Assembly (NCBI GenBank): GCA_022826345.1
Contig: JAJDVB010000128.1
Location: 62,001 to 126,000 of the forward strand
Length of the DNA: 64,000 bases
Direction of reading: 5' to 3'
Source of the DNA: Alphaproteobacteria bacterium
GTDB lineage: Bacteria; Pseudomonadota; Alphaproteobacteria; UBA828
Numbering within the stretch: position 1 is the first letter of the stretch; every line of letters begins with the position of its first letter. Made by a program: the position numbers and the translations under genes. Shown piece by piece: positions 1 to 8,743 of this stretch. The notes beneath the pieces were generated by a model that saw nothing but the letters and a program-made list of their open reading frames with translations, did no database searches and had not been told where the DNA came from.

Positions 1-1
1 C

Positions 2-229
2 GGCGTGATCGACGTGACCACCAACTACCTGGAGCACCCGGAGGTGGTGGCCGACCGCATCTGCCTCTACGCCGAGGTCATGGGCGACAAGCGCCGCGTG
101 ATCGCCGGCACCGACTGCGGCTTCAGCACCTTCGCGAGCTACCAGTTCGTGGCCGACGACGTGGCGTGGGCCAAGCTCCGCATGCTCGCGGACGGCGCCG
201 CGCTCGCCACCGAACGGCTGTGGGGCTAG
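2..229 (+). CDS. C-terminal fragment of a MetE-like (cobalamin-independent methionine synthase C-domain) protein
   Basis: The reading frame is open from the left edge, so only the last ~75 residues are present. The fragment contains TNYLEHPEVVADRI and then GTDCGF. The Cys of the latter sits where the C-terminal zinc/homocysteine-binding Cys of MetE is found. Stand-alone MetE C-domain proteins of this kind occur widely in catabolic clusters and are methyltransferase-like, but their substrate is often unknown. A GTG at base 5 is an internal codon rather than a credible start. Twenty-two bases separate it from the SDR gene on the same strand, so the two are probably cotranscribed. The family assignment rests on a short tail. 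Confidence 0.6.
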   Translation, partial: GVIDVTTNYLEHPEVVADRICLYAEVMGDKRRVIAGTDCGFSTFASYQFVADDVAWAKLRMLADGAALATERLWG

Positions 230-251
230 GCGGACCGAGGAGGACGCGCCG

Positions 252-1025
252 ATGCGTTTGGCAGGCAAACGGGCACTGGTGACCGGCGGCGCCTCGGGCA
301 TCGGCGCCGCGACCGCAGAGCGCTTCGCGGCGGAGGGCGCGGCCGTCGCGATTGCCGATCTCAACAGCGCCGGTGCGGAGAGCCACGCCGCGGCAATCCG
401 CGCCCAGGGAGGGACGGCGGTCGGCCTCGTCGCCGACGTCGGAGACGACGCCTCCGTCGCCGCCATGACGGAGCGTGCGTGGGAGGCGCTGGGAGGCGTC
501 GATATCCTCGTGAACAACGCCGCGATTCCGACGATCGGCACCGTCGAGACCCTCGCCGCCGACGAATGGGATCGCGTCATCGACCTCGATCTGTCGAGCA
601 TCTACCGGGCCAGTCGGGCGATATGGCCGCGTTTCGTCGAAGCCGGCGGCGGAACCATTCTGAACACGGCCTCGGTCGCCGGAGTCATCGGCATGGCCGG
701 CCAACACGGCTATTCCGCCGCCAAGGCAGGCGTCGTGATGCTGACCAAGTGCATGGCCCTCGACGGCGCCGCCCACGGCATCCGCGCGAACTGTGTCTGC
801 CCCGGTTTCGTCGAGACGCCGATGGTGAACGAATACTTCGACGCGCAGGACGACCCGGCGGCGAGCCGGGCGGCGGTCAATGCCGCCCACCCCTTGGGCC
901 GCATGGGCCAGCCTGACGAGATCGCGTCAGCGTTCCTCTATCTCGCCTCCGACGAGGCCCGCTGGGTCACCGGCACGGCACTCGTGATCGACGGCGGTCT
1001 CACCGCCGGGCTGCCGCCGGGTTAG
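252..1025 (+). CDS. SDR family oxidoreductase
   Basis: A 257-residue classical short-chain dehydrogenase/reductase. It shows the nucleotide-binding TGGASGIG at residues 11-18, an acidic residue (Asp36) after beta-2 that usually favours NAD(H), the NNAA motif, a catalytic Ser in TASVAG and the YSAAK catalytic Tyr/Lys pair. Length is normal for the family. An AGGAGG-like stretch lies before the ATG. It follows the MetE-like gene by 22 bp and precedes the sulfurtransferase by 32 bp on the same strand, so a catabolic operon is likely. The substrate cannot be inferred. A TetR-linked SDR at 58226 has a similar N-terminus but need not act on the same compound. Confidence 0.9.
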   Translation: MRLAGKRALVTGGASGIGAATAERFAAEGAAVAIADLNSAGAESHAAAIRAQGGTAVGLVADVGDDASVAAMTERAWEALGGVDILVNNAAIPTIGTVETLAADEWDRVIDLDLSSIYRASRAIWPRFVEAGGGTILNTASVAGVIGMAGQHGYSAAKAGVVMLTKCMALDGAAHGIRANCVCPGFVETPMVNEYFDAQDDPAASRAAVNAAHPLGRMGQPDEIASAFLYLASDEARWVTGTALVIDGGLTAGLPPG

Positions 1026-1057
1026 CCGCGCCAACCAGAAGACAAGGGAGACCGTCG

Positions 1058-1978
1058 ATGACCGATGGCCGAGCCGACCTCTCGCAATGGCAGGAGCCGC
1101 AGGCGCTCGTCGAGACCGCTGCGCTCGAGGCAAGCCTCGGTGCGCCCGAGCTTCGCATCGTGGACTGCACCACGTGGCTCAAGCCGGCCGAACCCGGCGA
1201 CGACGCCCCCTACCGCGTCGTTCCGGGCCGGGCCGAGTATGACGCGGCGCATATCCCCGGCGCCGTCTTCCTCGACATCCAGGGGCAGATTTCCGACCCG
1301 GAGACGCGTCTCAAGTTCATGGCGCCGTCGGCCGCGCGCTTCGCCGATGCGATGGGCGCCCTCGGCATCGGCGACGACTCCCGCGTCGTGCTCTATTCCG
1401 CCGGCAGCATCATGTGGGCGACCCGAGTCTGGTGGATGCTGCGCGCGTTCGGCTTCGAGCGCGTGGCGGTGCTCGATGGCGGCTGGGAGAAGTGGCAGGC
1501 GGAGGGGCGCCCCGTCTCCTCCGCGCCGGAGAGCTACCCGCCGGCGCGCTTCACCGCTCGGCTCAAGCCGGGCCAGTTCGTGGACAGCGGATACGTGCTC
1601 TCACGGCTCGGCGATGCCGACACCGTCGCGGTGAACGCGCTCGCGCCCGAATTTCATCACGGCGAAGGGCCGAGCCGCTACGGACGGCCGGGCCGGATTC
1701 CGGGGAGCGTCAACGTGCCGGCAGCGACGCTGCTCGATCCGTCGAACGGGGCCTTCGTGCCGCTGGACGAGGCACGACGCCTTCACGAGGAAGCGGGAAT
1801 CACCTCGGACCAGCACGTCGTCGCCTACTGCGGCGGCGGCATCTCTGCCACCGTGGGCCTCTTCCTCCTCCACCAACTCGGCTACACTGACCTCACCCTC
1901 TACGACGGGTCGATGGGCGAGTGGGCTTACGACCCCGCCCTCCCCATCGAGACGGGCCGGCAGACGGTCGAATCCTAA
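1058..1978 (+). CDS. sseA: Sulfurtransferase with two rhodanese domains (3-mercaptopyruvate/thiosulfate type)
   Basis: A 306-residue tandem rhodanese protein. The N-terminal domain (about residues 35-150) has the structural signature AAHIPGAVFLD, but its active-loop position reads YSAGSIMW, without Cys, as is usual for the inactive half. The C-terminal domain has the active loop YCGGGISAT with the persulfide-forming Cys. Such enzymes move sulfane sulfur from mercaptopyruvate or thiosulfate to cyanide or thiols. CGGGIS is neither the textbook CGTGVT (mercaptopyruvate) nor CRKGVT (thiosulfate) loop, so the donor is uncertain. It is probably cotranscribed with the SDR upstream and the racemase-fold gene 36 bp downstream. 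The sseA symbol is by family. Confidence 0.85.
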   Translation: MTDGRADLSQWQEPQALVETAALEASLGAPELRIVDCTTWLKPAEPGDDAPYRVVPGRAEYDAAHIPGAVFLDIQGQISDPETRLKFMAPSAARFADAMGALGIGDDSRVVLYSAGSIMWATRVWWMLRAFGFERVAVLDGGWEKWQAEGRPVSSAPESYPPARFTARLKPGQFVDSGYVLSRLGDADTVAVNALAPEFHHGEGPSRYGRPGRIPGSVNVPAATLLDPSNGAFVPLDEARRLHEEAGITSDQHVVAYCGGGISATVGLFLLHQLGYTDLTLYDGSMGEWAYDPALPIETGRQTVES

Positions 1979-2014
1979 GCCGATCCGCTCCCGGTCGGTG
2001 GCACGCCAACCGCC

Positions 2015-2761
2015 ATGCCCGACATCGCCGGCTTCCGCGCCAAGTTCGCGACCATCGTGCCCTCCACCAACACCATCGTGGAGGCCGATTTCTCCCATCT
2101 CTTCCGCATTCCCGGAGTCACCTTTCATACCGGGCGCATGTACATCGAGAGTCCGGCTCTCGACTCGAACGACGCGTTCGCGGCGTTGCTGGAGCAGGTG
2201 GACGGGGCCTTCGAGACGGCGGTCCGCGACGTCATGACCTGCGCGCCCGACTACCTGGTGATGGGGATGTCGGCGCCCACGTTCTGGGGTGGCCGCGATG
2301 GCAACGTGGCATTCCGCGCGCGGGCCCGGCGGCTTTGCGGACTGGGCGTGACGACCGGTGCGGAAGCGTGCAGCACCGCCCTGGAGGCTCTGGGCGTCCG
2401 GCGCATTGCGGTGCTCACCCCCTACCAGCCGATCATGCGCGAGCAGATCATCCGCTACTTCGAGGAATCAGGCTTCCCCGTGACGCGCTACATGGACCTC
2501 GAATGCCCGAGCGCGACGGCCATCGCGGCGGTGACCCCGGACAGGCTGCGGAAGGTGCTGCGCGACCTCGACGGCCCGGACGTGGACGCCATCGTGCAGG
2601 TGGGAACCAACCTATCGATGGTGCGCCTCGCGGCGGAGGCGGAAGGCTGGCTGGGGAAGCCGGTGATCGCCATCAACGCCGCAATCGCCTGGCACGCCTA
2701 CCGGGCAAACGGGTTCGATGATCGCATCTACGGCTGCGGCTCGCTCCTCAGCGACCACTGA
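2015..2761 (+). CDS. Asp/Glu racemase-fold protein (maleate isomerase / arylmalonate decarboxylase relative) lacking both catalytic Cys
   Basis: A 248-residue protein beginning with VPSTNTIVEADF, which resembles the start of maleate cis-trans isomerases. The spacing through GVRRIAVLTPYQPIM also fits that family. The N-terminal catalytic Cys position (YAC in maleate isomerase) reads VMGMSAPTFWGG. The C-terminal position (SCxxM) reads VQVGTNLSM. Neither has Cys. The Cys at LECPSA lies elsewhere. Arylmalonate decarboxylase keeps one Cys, so this protein departs from both enzyme types. It may be a non-redox decarboxylase, a binding protein, or an enzyme with different acid/base residues. It sits in the plus-strand catabolic run between the sulfurtransferase and the TauD gene. 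Fold assignment is good; activity is unknown. Confidence 0.75.
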   Translation: MPDIAGFRAKFATIVPSTNTIVEADFSHLFRIPGVTFHTGRMYIESPALDSNDAFAALLEQVDGAFETAVRDVMTCAPDYLVMGMSAPTFWGGRDGNVAFRARARRLCGLGVTTGAEACSTALEALGVRRIAVLTPYQPIMREQIIRYFEESGFPVTRYMDLECPSATAIAAVTPDRLRKVLRDLDGPDVDAIVQVGTNLSMVRLAAEAEGWLGKPVIAINAAIAWHAYRANGFDDRIYGCGSLLSDH

Positions 2762-2842
2762 GCGGGTGCGGGCAGAGTGGCCGCCGAGGGAGCATTTGCG
2801 CTATCTTGTCACGCCATCAGCTTCGCGCCGTGAGACCGACGC

Positions 2843-3730
2843 ATGACGCTTGAGTTCCGCAAGCTCCACCCTCTCTTCGCCGCCGAGGTGAGCACGCTCG
2901 ATCTGCGCGCCGTGCACGACGAGGAGACCCTGGAGAGGATTCGAGCAGGCATGGACGAGCACGCGGTGCTGGTGTTCCGAAACCAGACTTTCTCCAGCGA
3001 GGAGCAGCGCGACTTCGCCACCCGGCTGGACGGGGAGCTTCACCGCAAGACCGGCATCAGCGTCCTGCAAAGGAGCCGCTTCGGCGACGAGGCCATCACC
3101 GATGTCTCGAACGTCGATACAGACGGAGAGGTCCTGGAGGCGGGGAGTCGGAAGCGCCTGTACGGCCTCGCGAACCGGCTCTGGCACACCGACGCATCGT
3201 TTCAGGACCCGCGCGGGCGCTACTCGATGCTCGCCGCCGTCGCACTGCCGCCGGTCGCGGCCGACACCGAGTTTGCGGACATGCGGGCCGCCTATGACAC
3301 GCTGGCCGACGAGACGAAGGCGAAGCTCGAAGGCCTCCGCGTGCACCATTCGATCGCGTACTCGCGCATCACGCTCGGCTTCGACTTCTCGGAGGAGGAG
3401 AGCGACCAGCTCAAGGGGGCCATCCAGCCGCTGGTGCTGAAGAACCCGCGCACCGGGCGGCGCTCCCTCTACCTTGCCTCGCACGCGTCCCGGATCCTCG
3501 ACCGTCCGGTCCCTGATGGCCGGCTCCTGCTCCGTGACCTCATGGAGCACGCGACAGCGCCCGAGTTCGTTTACCGGCACTCGTGGCGACGCGGGGACTT
3601 CGTGATCTGGGACAATCGCGCAACGATGCACCGGGCGCGCCCGTTCGAGGACACCCGGCACCGGCGCGAGATGCGCCGCGTCACCACCCTCGACGTGGGC
3701 GATCCGGCCCGGATTGCGCAGGCCGTTTAG
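2843..3730 (+). CDS. TauD/TfdA family Fe(II)/2-oxoglutarate dioxygenase
   Basis: A 295-residue protein of the taurine / 2,4-D dioxygenase family. It couples 2-oxoglutarate decarboxylation to hydroxylation of a substrate, often leading to C-S, C-O or C-N cleavage. The iron facial triad is visible: LWHTDASF (His and Asp) in the middle and the distal His in ATMHRARPF. The 2-oxoglutarate-binding Arg is in the REMRRVT segment. Early sequence HAVLVFRNQTF is the usual family N-terminal block. It is the last gene of the plus-strand run. A palindromic element begins directly after its stop. With a sulfurtransferase nearby an organosulfur substrate is possible, but nothing in the sequence fixes it. Confidence 0.9.
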   Translation: MTLEFRKLHPLFAAEVSTLDLRAVHDEETLERIRAGMDEHAVLVFRNQTFSSEEQRDFATRLDGELHRKTGISVLQRSRFGDEAITDVSNVDTDGEVLEAGSRKRLYGLANRLWHTDASFQDPRGRYSMLAAVALPPVAADTEFADMRAAYDTLADETKAKLEGLRVHHSIAYSRITLGFDFSEEESDQLKGAIQPLVLKNPRTGRRSLYLASHASRILDRPVPDGRLLLRDLMEHATAPEFVYRHSWRRGDFVIWDNRATMHRARPFEDTRHRREMRRVTTLDVGDPARIAQAV

Positions 3731-3757
3731 AGCGTGTCCGTCTTGGACGGACACGCG
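3731..3757 (+). repeat. Stop-proximal hairpin, copy 1 (downstream of the TauD gene)
   Basis: Perfect 11-bp stem, GCGTGTCCGTC at 3732-3742 and GACGGACACGC at 3746-3756, with a 3-base loop. It begins one base after the TAG of the dioxygenase gene and is followed by GACAGGCCGCGA. The same core recurs after hyuB (29004) and, on the other strand, after tadA (38057-38081). It probably acts as a transcript 3' end or is a dispersed repeat. There is no long T run. Confidence 0.75.
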
Positions 3758-3783
3758 ACAGGCCGCGATCGACAAATAGCTTG

Positions 3784-3810
3784 GGTGTTTCCGTGCAAAA
3801 CGGAAACGCC
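3784..3810 (-). repeat. Stop-proximal hairpin, copy 2 (downstream of the GMC oxidoreductase gene)
   Basis: Minus-strand stem GGCGTTTCCGT / ACGGAAACACC (3810-3800 with 3794-3784, one G-T pair), starting directly after the TAG of the minus-strand GMC gene. Its pattern GCGTTTCCGT...ACGGAAAC is a relative of copy 1 only 30 bp away. The two convergent genes therefore each end in a hairpin of the same design. Confidence 0.6.
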
Positions 3811-5406
3811 CTAACCGCCCAGCACCAGGTCCGAGCCCTTCTCGCCGACCATGATGGAAGGCGCATTGGTGTTGGCGCTCGGCACGATCGGCATGACCGA
3901 GGCGTCGATCACGCGGAGCCCCTGCACGCCGCGCACCCGAAGCTCGGGGTCGACCACCGCCATGTCGTCGATGCCCATCTTGCAGGTGCCGACGGGATGA
4001 TAGGCCGGCAGCGTGTACTGCCGGACGTAGGCTTCGAGTTCGTCGTCGCTCCGGACGTCCGGCGCCGGCAGGAACAGACCCTGGAAGTGCGGCTTGAAGG
4101 CCGCGCTCTCGAAGATGCCGCGCGAGACCTTGCAGCCGTCGACCATGCGCCTCACGTCGTCCTCGTCGCCGAGCAGGTTGGAGAAGATGCGCGGCGGCTC
4201 GTTGGGGTCGGCCGAGCGGAGCGTGAGCCGGCTGCGGCTCTTCGGCCGGCACACGTTCACCGGCAGGGTAATGCCCGGGCGGTCCAGGAGCCTGATCCCG
4301 TCTGGTCCGAATTCGTAGCCGGTCGGCGTGAAGTGGATCTGGATGTCGGGCCGCTCCTCCTCTTCCGGCCGTGTGCGGACGAAGGCCACCGCCTGGGCGA
4401 TGGGGCTTGCTGCCGGCCCCTTGCCGCGCAGCAGCCAGTTGAGGCCGTGCCGCACCCATCCGCTTGCCGTAACCTCGGTGTTGTAGGTGCTGACGTCGAC
4501 GTAGCCTGCGACCCAGGCAGCCGGGTGCTCCTGCAGGTTGTGCCCAACCCCCGGTGAATCCGCGACCACGGGGATGCCGAAGCCGGAGAGATCGGCGCCC
4601 GGCCCGACGCCAGAGCGCAGAAGGATCGTTGGCGACGCGATCGCGCCGGCCGAGAGGATGATCTCGCCGTCCGCCCTGGCCTCGCGTTTCTCGCCGCCCT
4701 GGTTGTAAACGACGGTGCGGGCGCGGCCATCCTCGAACAGAACCTTGTCCACCTTGGCCTCGGTCTCGACGCTGAGATTGGGCCTGTCCATGACCGGCCT
4801 CAGATACGCGCGCGCCGTGCTGTTGCGGCGGCCGAAGCGAATCGTCCCCTGATTGGGGCCGGCACCCTCCTGGCGCTCGCCGTTCACGTCCGCATTGAAG
4901 GGGATGCCGAGCTCCTTGGCCGCTTCGTAGAAGACGCGGATCAGCGGATGGGGCGTCGGCACGTCGGAGACGATCAGCGGGCCGCTGTCGCCGTGATACT
5001 CACTCGGGCCGAGGGGGTTAGTCTCCATGCGCTTGAAGTAAGGCAGTACGTCCTGGTAGCTCCACGCGCCGGTGTTGCCGACGAGGCGGGCCCAGTCGTC
5101 GTAATCCTCGCGCTGGCCACGCAGGTAGATCATGCCGTTGATGGAGCTCGACCCGCCGAGCACCTTGCCGCCCGGCCACATGGCGTCGCGCCCGTTGAGG
5201 GAGGAGTCGGGCTCGCTCATGTACATCCAGTTGAAGCGGGGGTTGAGGATGGCCTTGATCTCGCCGGCGGGGATACGAACGAGCGGCGAGGTATCGTTGC
5301 CGCCGCCCTCCAGCAGCAGGACCTTGTTCCCCGGCTTGGCGGAGAGCCGATGCGCCAGCACGCACCCGGCCGAGCCCGCACCGACGATGATGTAATCCCA
5401 CGCCAT
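3811..5406 (-). CDS. GMC family FAD oxidoreductase (choline dehydrogenase-like)
   Basis: A 531-residue glucose-methanol-choline oxidoreductase. The N-terminus [17 protein letters not shown] is the FAD-binding Rossmann motif. [14 protein letters not shown] is the first GMC signature. The C-terminal block [10 protein letters not shown] carries the catalytic His, followed by the partner Asn in [12 protein letters not shown]. Length matches BetA-type alcohol dehydrogenases, which use membrane quinone or another acceptor. Alcohols from choline to alkanols are family substrates. It stands between a convergent plus-strand run and the dehydrogenase/hydrolase pair at 5488-8606 on its own strand. The 81-bp gap from that pair leaves cotranscription possible. 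A second GMC gene is at 47166. Confidence 0.9.
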   Translation of the reverse strand: MAWDYIIVGAGSAGCVLAHRLSAKPGNKVLLLEGGGNDTSPLVRIPAGEIKAILNPRFNWMYMSEPDSSLNGRDAMWPGGKVLGGSSSINGMIYLRGQREDYDDWARLVGNTGAWSYQDVLPYFKRMETNPLGPSEYHGDSGPLIVSDVPTPHPLIRVFYEAAKELGIPFNADVNGERQEGAGPNQGTIRFGRRNSTARAYLRPVMDRPNLSVETEAKVDKVLFEDGRARTVVYNQGGEKREARADGEIILSAGAIASPTILLRSGVGPGADLSGFGIPVVADSPGVGHNLQEHPAAWVAGYVDVSTYNTEVTASGWVRHGLNWLLRGKGPAASPIAQAVAFVRTRPEEEERPDIQIHFTPTGYEFGPDGIRLLDRPGITLPVNVCRPKSRSRLTLRSADPNEPPRIFSNLLGDEDDVRRMVDGCKVSRGIFESAAFKPHFQGLFLPAPDVRSDDELEAYVRQYTLPAYHPVGTCKMGIDDMAVVDPELRVRGVQGLRVIDASVMPIVPSANTNAPSIMVGEKGSDLVLGG

Positions 5407-5487
5407 CCCTCTCTCCCTCTCGAATGAGTCGCGCGCGTAGTCTCGCCTGCCATCGGCGCGCGGGCAAAGCCGCCCAGGGCCGGTGCG

Positions 5488-7935
5488 TCAGGCCTTGATG
5501 CGGCTGGACTTAGGGTCGTAGAGGGGGCGGAGGGAGGCCTTGGCCGGGTAGCGGACGCCCGCGACCTCGATCTCGTAGCGGCCGGCGGTCACGTAATCCG
5601 CGTCCACGCCGCCGTCGTTCTCCACGTAGCCGAGGCCCACCGCGCCTCCCAGCGTGTGGCCGTACATGCCGGAGCGGACGTAGCCGCAGATCGCATCGTC
5701 CCGCCAGATCGGCTCGTTGTGGTAGAGCAGCGGTGCAGGGTCTTCCAGGAGGAACTGCACCAGCCGCTGGCGCACGCCCTCATCCCGCTGACGCAGCAGC
5801 GCATCGCGGCCGATGAAGGGATCGGGCTTGTCGAGCTTGACCGCGAAGCCGAGCCCCGCTTCCAGCGGCGTGTCGGCGTCCGAGATGTCGTGGCCGTAGT
5901 GGCGGTAGGCCTTCTCGATCCTGAGCGAGTTCATGGCGTGCATGCCGACGTGGCGGAGCCCCACGTTCTCGCCCGCCTCGACCAGCACGTCGTAGATGCC
6001 GGCTGCGAACTCGGTCGGGATGTAAAGCTCCCAGCCGAGCTCGCCCACGTAGGTGATGCGCGAGGCACGAACGCGGGCGTAGCCAAGCTCGATCTCCCGG
6101 CTGGTGCCGAAGGGGAAGGCCTCGTTGCCGAGGTCGTCGGGACTCAGAGACTGCAACAGGTCCCGCGCCAGTGGACCCATGACGCTGAGCACGGCGAGGC
6201 CCGAGGTCATGTCGGTGAGCACCGCGTGCGCGCTCTCCGGGATGTGGCGCGTGAGCCAGAGGGCGTCCCGCACGTGGAACTCGCCCGAGGTCACGATCAG
6301 ATAGTCGTCCTCTGCGAGCCGGGTGACGGTGAGGTCCGCCTCGATGCCGCCCGCATCGTTGAGCCACTGGGTGTAGACGATGCGGCCCAGCGGCACGTCC
6401 ACTTCGTTGGCGGAGACCCGACCCAGAACCTTCGCGGCATCGCGACCCTGCAGACGGAACTTGGCGAAGGAAGTCTGGTCGAAAAGGCCCACGCCCTCCC
6501 TCACCGCGCGGTGCTCCTCCGCCGAGGCGTCGAACCAGTTCTGCCGGCCGAAGCTGTACTCGTAGCGGGGCTCCATGCCTTCCATCGCGTACCAATTGGG
6601 CCGCTCCCAGCCGAAGGCCTCGCCGTGGCAGGCGCCGCGCGCCGCCAGGCGATCGTGAAAAGGTGAGCGGCGCACGCCCCGCGCGGTCGCGAATTGGCGG
6701 AAGGGCCAGTGGTCGTCGTAGAGCAGGCCCAGGGTCTCGCTCACCCGCTCCCGCAGGTAGCGTCGGTTGGTTTGGAAGGGCAGATTGCGGCGGATGTCCA
6801 CGTCCCACATGTCGAGGAGCGGCCGGCCGGTCTTGATGCACTCCGCCAACACCTTCCCCGCGCCGCCGGCCGACTGGATGCCGATGGAGTTGAACCCGGC
6901 GGCGATGTAGCAGCTGGCGAGCCCCGGCGCTTCGCCCAGGTGGTAACGGTCGTCCGGCGTGAAGCTCTCGGGCCCGCAGAAGAAGGTCTGGATGCCTGCG
7001 TCCGCCAGCGCCGGCATGCGTTTCAGCGCATGCGCGAGCACCGGCTCGAAGTGCTCGAAGTCGTCGGGCAGCTGGTCGAAGCAGAAGTCCTCGGGGATGC
7101 CGTCCATGCCCCAGGGCTTGGCGTCGGGCTCGAAGGCGCCGAGCAGGATCTTGCCGGCGTCCTCCTTGTAGTAGGCGCAGCCGTCGTAGTCGCGCAGCAC
7201 GGGCAGGTCCGGCGTCACGCCCTCGAAGGGGTCGGTCATGATGTAGAAGTGTTCGCAGGCGTGGAGCGGCACGTGGACGCCGATGGTGGCCGCAAGCTCG
7301 CGCGTCCACATGCCGGCCGAGAGCACCACCGTCTCCGCCGCGATCGGCCCTTCGGGTGTCTCCACGCCCGTGACGCGCTCGCCGTCGTGGCGGATGGCGG
7401 TGACAGGCACGTTCTCACGGACGTGCACGCCGCCGTCCCGCGCGCCCTTGGCGAGCGCACGGCTCACGTCGATGGGGTTGGTCTGGCCGTCGGAGGGTAT
7501 GAAGATCCCGCCCACCACGTCGTCGACAGTGATCAGCGGGTAGCGCTCCTTGATCTCGTCGGGGCCGAGTACATCGACGCGGAGGTCGAACACCTTGGCC
7601 ATGGAGGCGCTGCGCTTGAGCTCCTCGAAGCGGCCCTCGTGGGTGGCGAGCGAAATCGAGCCGTTCTGCTTGAAGCCGGTCGCCTGACCGGTCTCCGCTT
7701 CGAGGCCCGTGTAGAGCTCGGCCGTGTACTTGGCGAGCTCGGTCATCCGCTTGGAGGGGCGAAGCTGGCCGATGAGGCCGGCGGCATGCCAGGTGGTGCC
7801 GCAGGTGAGCTCGCGGCGCTCCAGCAGTACCACGTCGTTCACGCCCGCCCGCGCGAGGTGATAGGCCACGGAGCAGCCCACCACCCCGCCGCCGACGATG
7901 ACGACCTGCGCCGAACGGGGAAGATCCTGAGCCAT
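5488..7935 (-). CDS. FAD-dependent dimethylglycine/sarcosine dehydrogenase-like enzyme with GcvT domains
   Basis: An 815-residue protein. The N-terminal FAD domain has VVIVGGGVVGCSVAYHLA. TWHAAGL near residue 50 is the position where dimethylglycine and sarcosine dehydrogenases attach FAD covalently through His. A middle FAO_M-type linker follows. From about residue 430 the protein is aminomethyltransferase-like (GCV_T, then GCV_T_C), the part that binds tetrahydrofolate and captures formaldehyde. The family oxidatively demethylates N-methyl amino acids. The start ATG overlaps the stop of the upstream hydrolase gene as TAATG, so translation is coupled. Exact substrate (dimethylglycine, sarcosine or another N-methyl compound) cannot be told. 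Confidence 0.9.
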   Translation of the reverse strand: MAQDLPRSAQVVIVGGGVVGCSVAYHLARAGVNDVVLLERRELTCGTTWHAAGLIGQLRPSKRMTELAKYTAELYTGLEAETGQATGFKQNGSISLATHEGRFEELKRSASMAKVFDLRVDVLGPDEIKERYPLITVDDVVGGIFIPSDGQTNPIDVSRALAKGARDGGVHVRENVPVTAIRHDGERVTGVETPEGPIAAETVVLSAGMWTRELAATIGVHVPLHACEHFYIMTDPFEGVTPDLPVLRDYDGCAYYKEDAGKILLGAFEPDAKPWGMDGIPEDFCFDQLPDDFEHFEPVLAHALKRMPALADAGIQTFFCGPESFTPDDRYHLGEAPGLASCYIAAGFNSIGIQSAGGAGKVLAECIKTGRPLLDMWDVDIRRNLPFQTNRRYLRERVSETLGLLYDDHWPFRQFATARGVRRSPFHDRLAARGACHGEAFGWERPNWYAMEGMEPRYEYSFGRQNWFDASAEEHRAVREGVGLFDQTSFAKFRLQGRDAAKVLGRVSANEVDVPLGRIVYTQWLNDAGGIEADLTVTRLAEDDYLIVTSGEFHVRDALWLTRHIPESAHAVLTDMTSGLAVLSVMGPLARDLLQSLSPDDLGNEAFPFGTSREIELGYARVRASRITYVGELGWELYIPTEFAAGIYDVLVEAGENVGLRHVGMHAMNSLRIEKAYRHYGHDISDADTPLEAGLGFAVKLDKPDPFIGRDALLRQRDEGVRQRLVQFLLEDPAPLLYHNEPIWRDDAICGYVRSGMYGHTLGGAVGLGYVENDGGVDADYVTAGRYEIEVAGVRYPAKASLRPLYDPKSSRIKA

Positions 7936-8606
7936 TACCGGGGGTCCTCCACAAGGGTTGGCGCCATCTGCCTGATCTCGCTGAGCGTGGATTCGAGGTC
8001 GCGGACCTCGGCCCAGCCGACCCGCATCATCTCGATCGCCGGCTCATGCAGGTGCGGCATGGTGGTCCCCGTGCACTCCTCGATCACGATGGGCTTGAAG
8101 TCGCGGAACATCGCGTCCTTGGACGTCGCGGCCACACATTGATTGGTCAGCACGCCCGTCATCAGCACCGTCTCCGCGCGCAGGCCCCGCAGCACCACCT
8201 CCAGGTCGGTGCCGTAGAAGGCGCTGAGCCGCGTCTTCGCCACATACCAGTCCTCCGGTCGGGGCTCCAGATCGGCCAGGACCTCCCAGCCCCAGGTCTC
8301 GCGCCTGAGACCGCCCTCCTTCAGGAAGGGGCGGAGCTGCATGAACGGCCCGCCGTCTTCTGCACCCCTGATGCCGTGGCGGGTCCAGACGACGGGGATG
8401 CCCTTCGCGCGGGCGGCTGCGAGCAGCGCCTTCATGGGCTCGATGCAGCGCTGCATGTGGCCGATGTCGATGCCCTGCGTCGCGTACCAGCCGTCCGCGT
8501 GCAGAAAATCGTTCTGCGCGTCGATCACGACGAGCGCCGTCCGTCCCGGCACGAGGTCCCAGTGCGCCGCCTCGAAGGGCGATGCGTGCGCTAATTCGTC
8601 CGTCAT
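7935..8606 (-). CDS. Isochorismatase-family cysteine hydrolase (possible N-carbamoylsarcosine amidase type)
   Basis: A 223-residue hydrolase with the Asp-Lys-Cys triad of the family: Asp in LVVIDAQNDFL, Lys in VAKTRLSAF and nucleophile Cys in GVLTNQCVAAT, preceded by the usual cis-peptide region. Members hydrolyse isochorismate, nicotinamide, N-carbamoylsarcosine, ureidoacrylate and similar amides. It is translated first in a two-gene unit and overlaps the N-methyl amino acid dehydrogenase by one base. That context favours an amide that releases an N-methylated amino acid, such as N-carbamoylsarcosine. This is inference from position only. The gene is divergent from chrA across a 137-bp gap. 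Confidence 0.85.
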   Translation of the reverse strand: MTDELAHASPFEAAHWDLVPGRTALVVIDAQNDFLHADGWYATQGIDIGHMQRCIEPMKALLAAARAKGIPVVWTRHGIRGAEDGGPFMQLRPFLKEGGLRRETWGWEVLADLEPRPEDWYVAKTRLSAFYGTDLEVVLRGLRAETVLMTGVLTNQCVAATSKDAMFRDFKPIVIEECTGTTMPHLHEPAIEMMRVGWAEVRDLESTLSEIRQMAPTLVEDPR

Positions 8607-8743
8607 GACGTGCTATTTCGCCGCCTCCGCAAGATCCGCTGCGGCGAGCGTATCACCCGGCCCGGCAAAGTTTGAGGGCGCTCCCGGCTCGGGGCGGCGG
8701 CATCACGTGTCAGTGCCAGCGAAATGGCGTATTCCCGGTCCCC

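Noticed and set aside
2801..4459. 552-residue minus-strand frame opposite TauD and overlapping the GMC gene
   Set aside because: Low-complexity, no family signature, and antisense to a clear dioxygenase.
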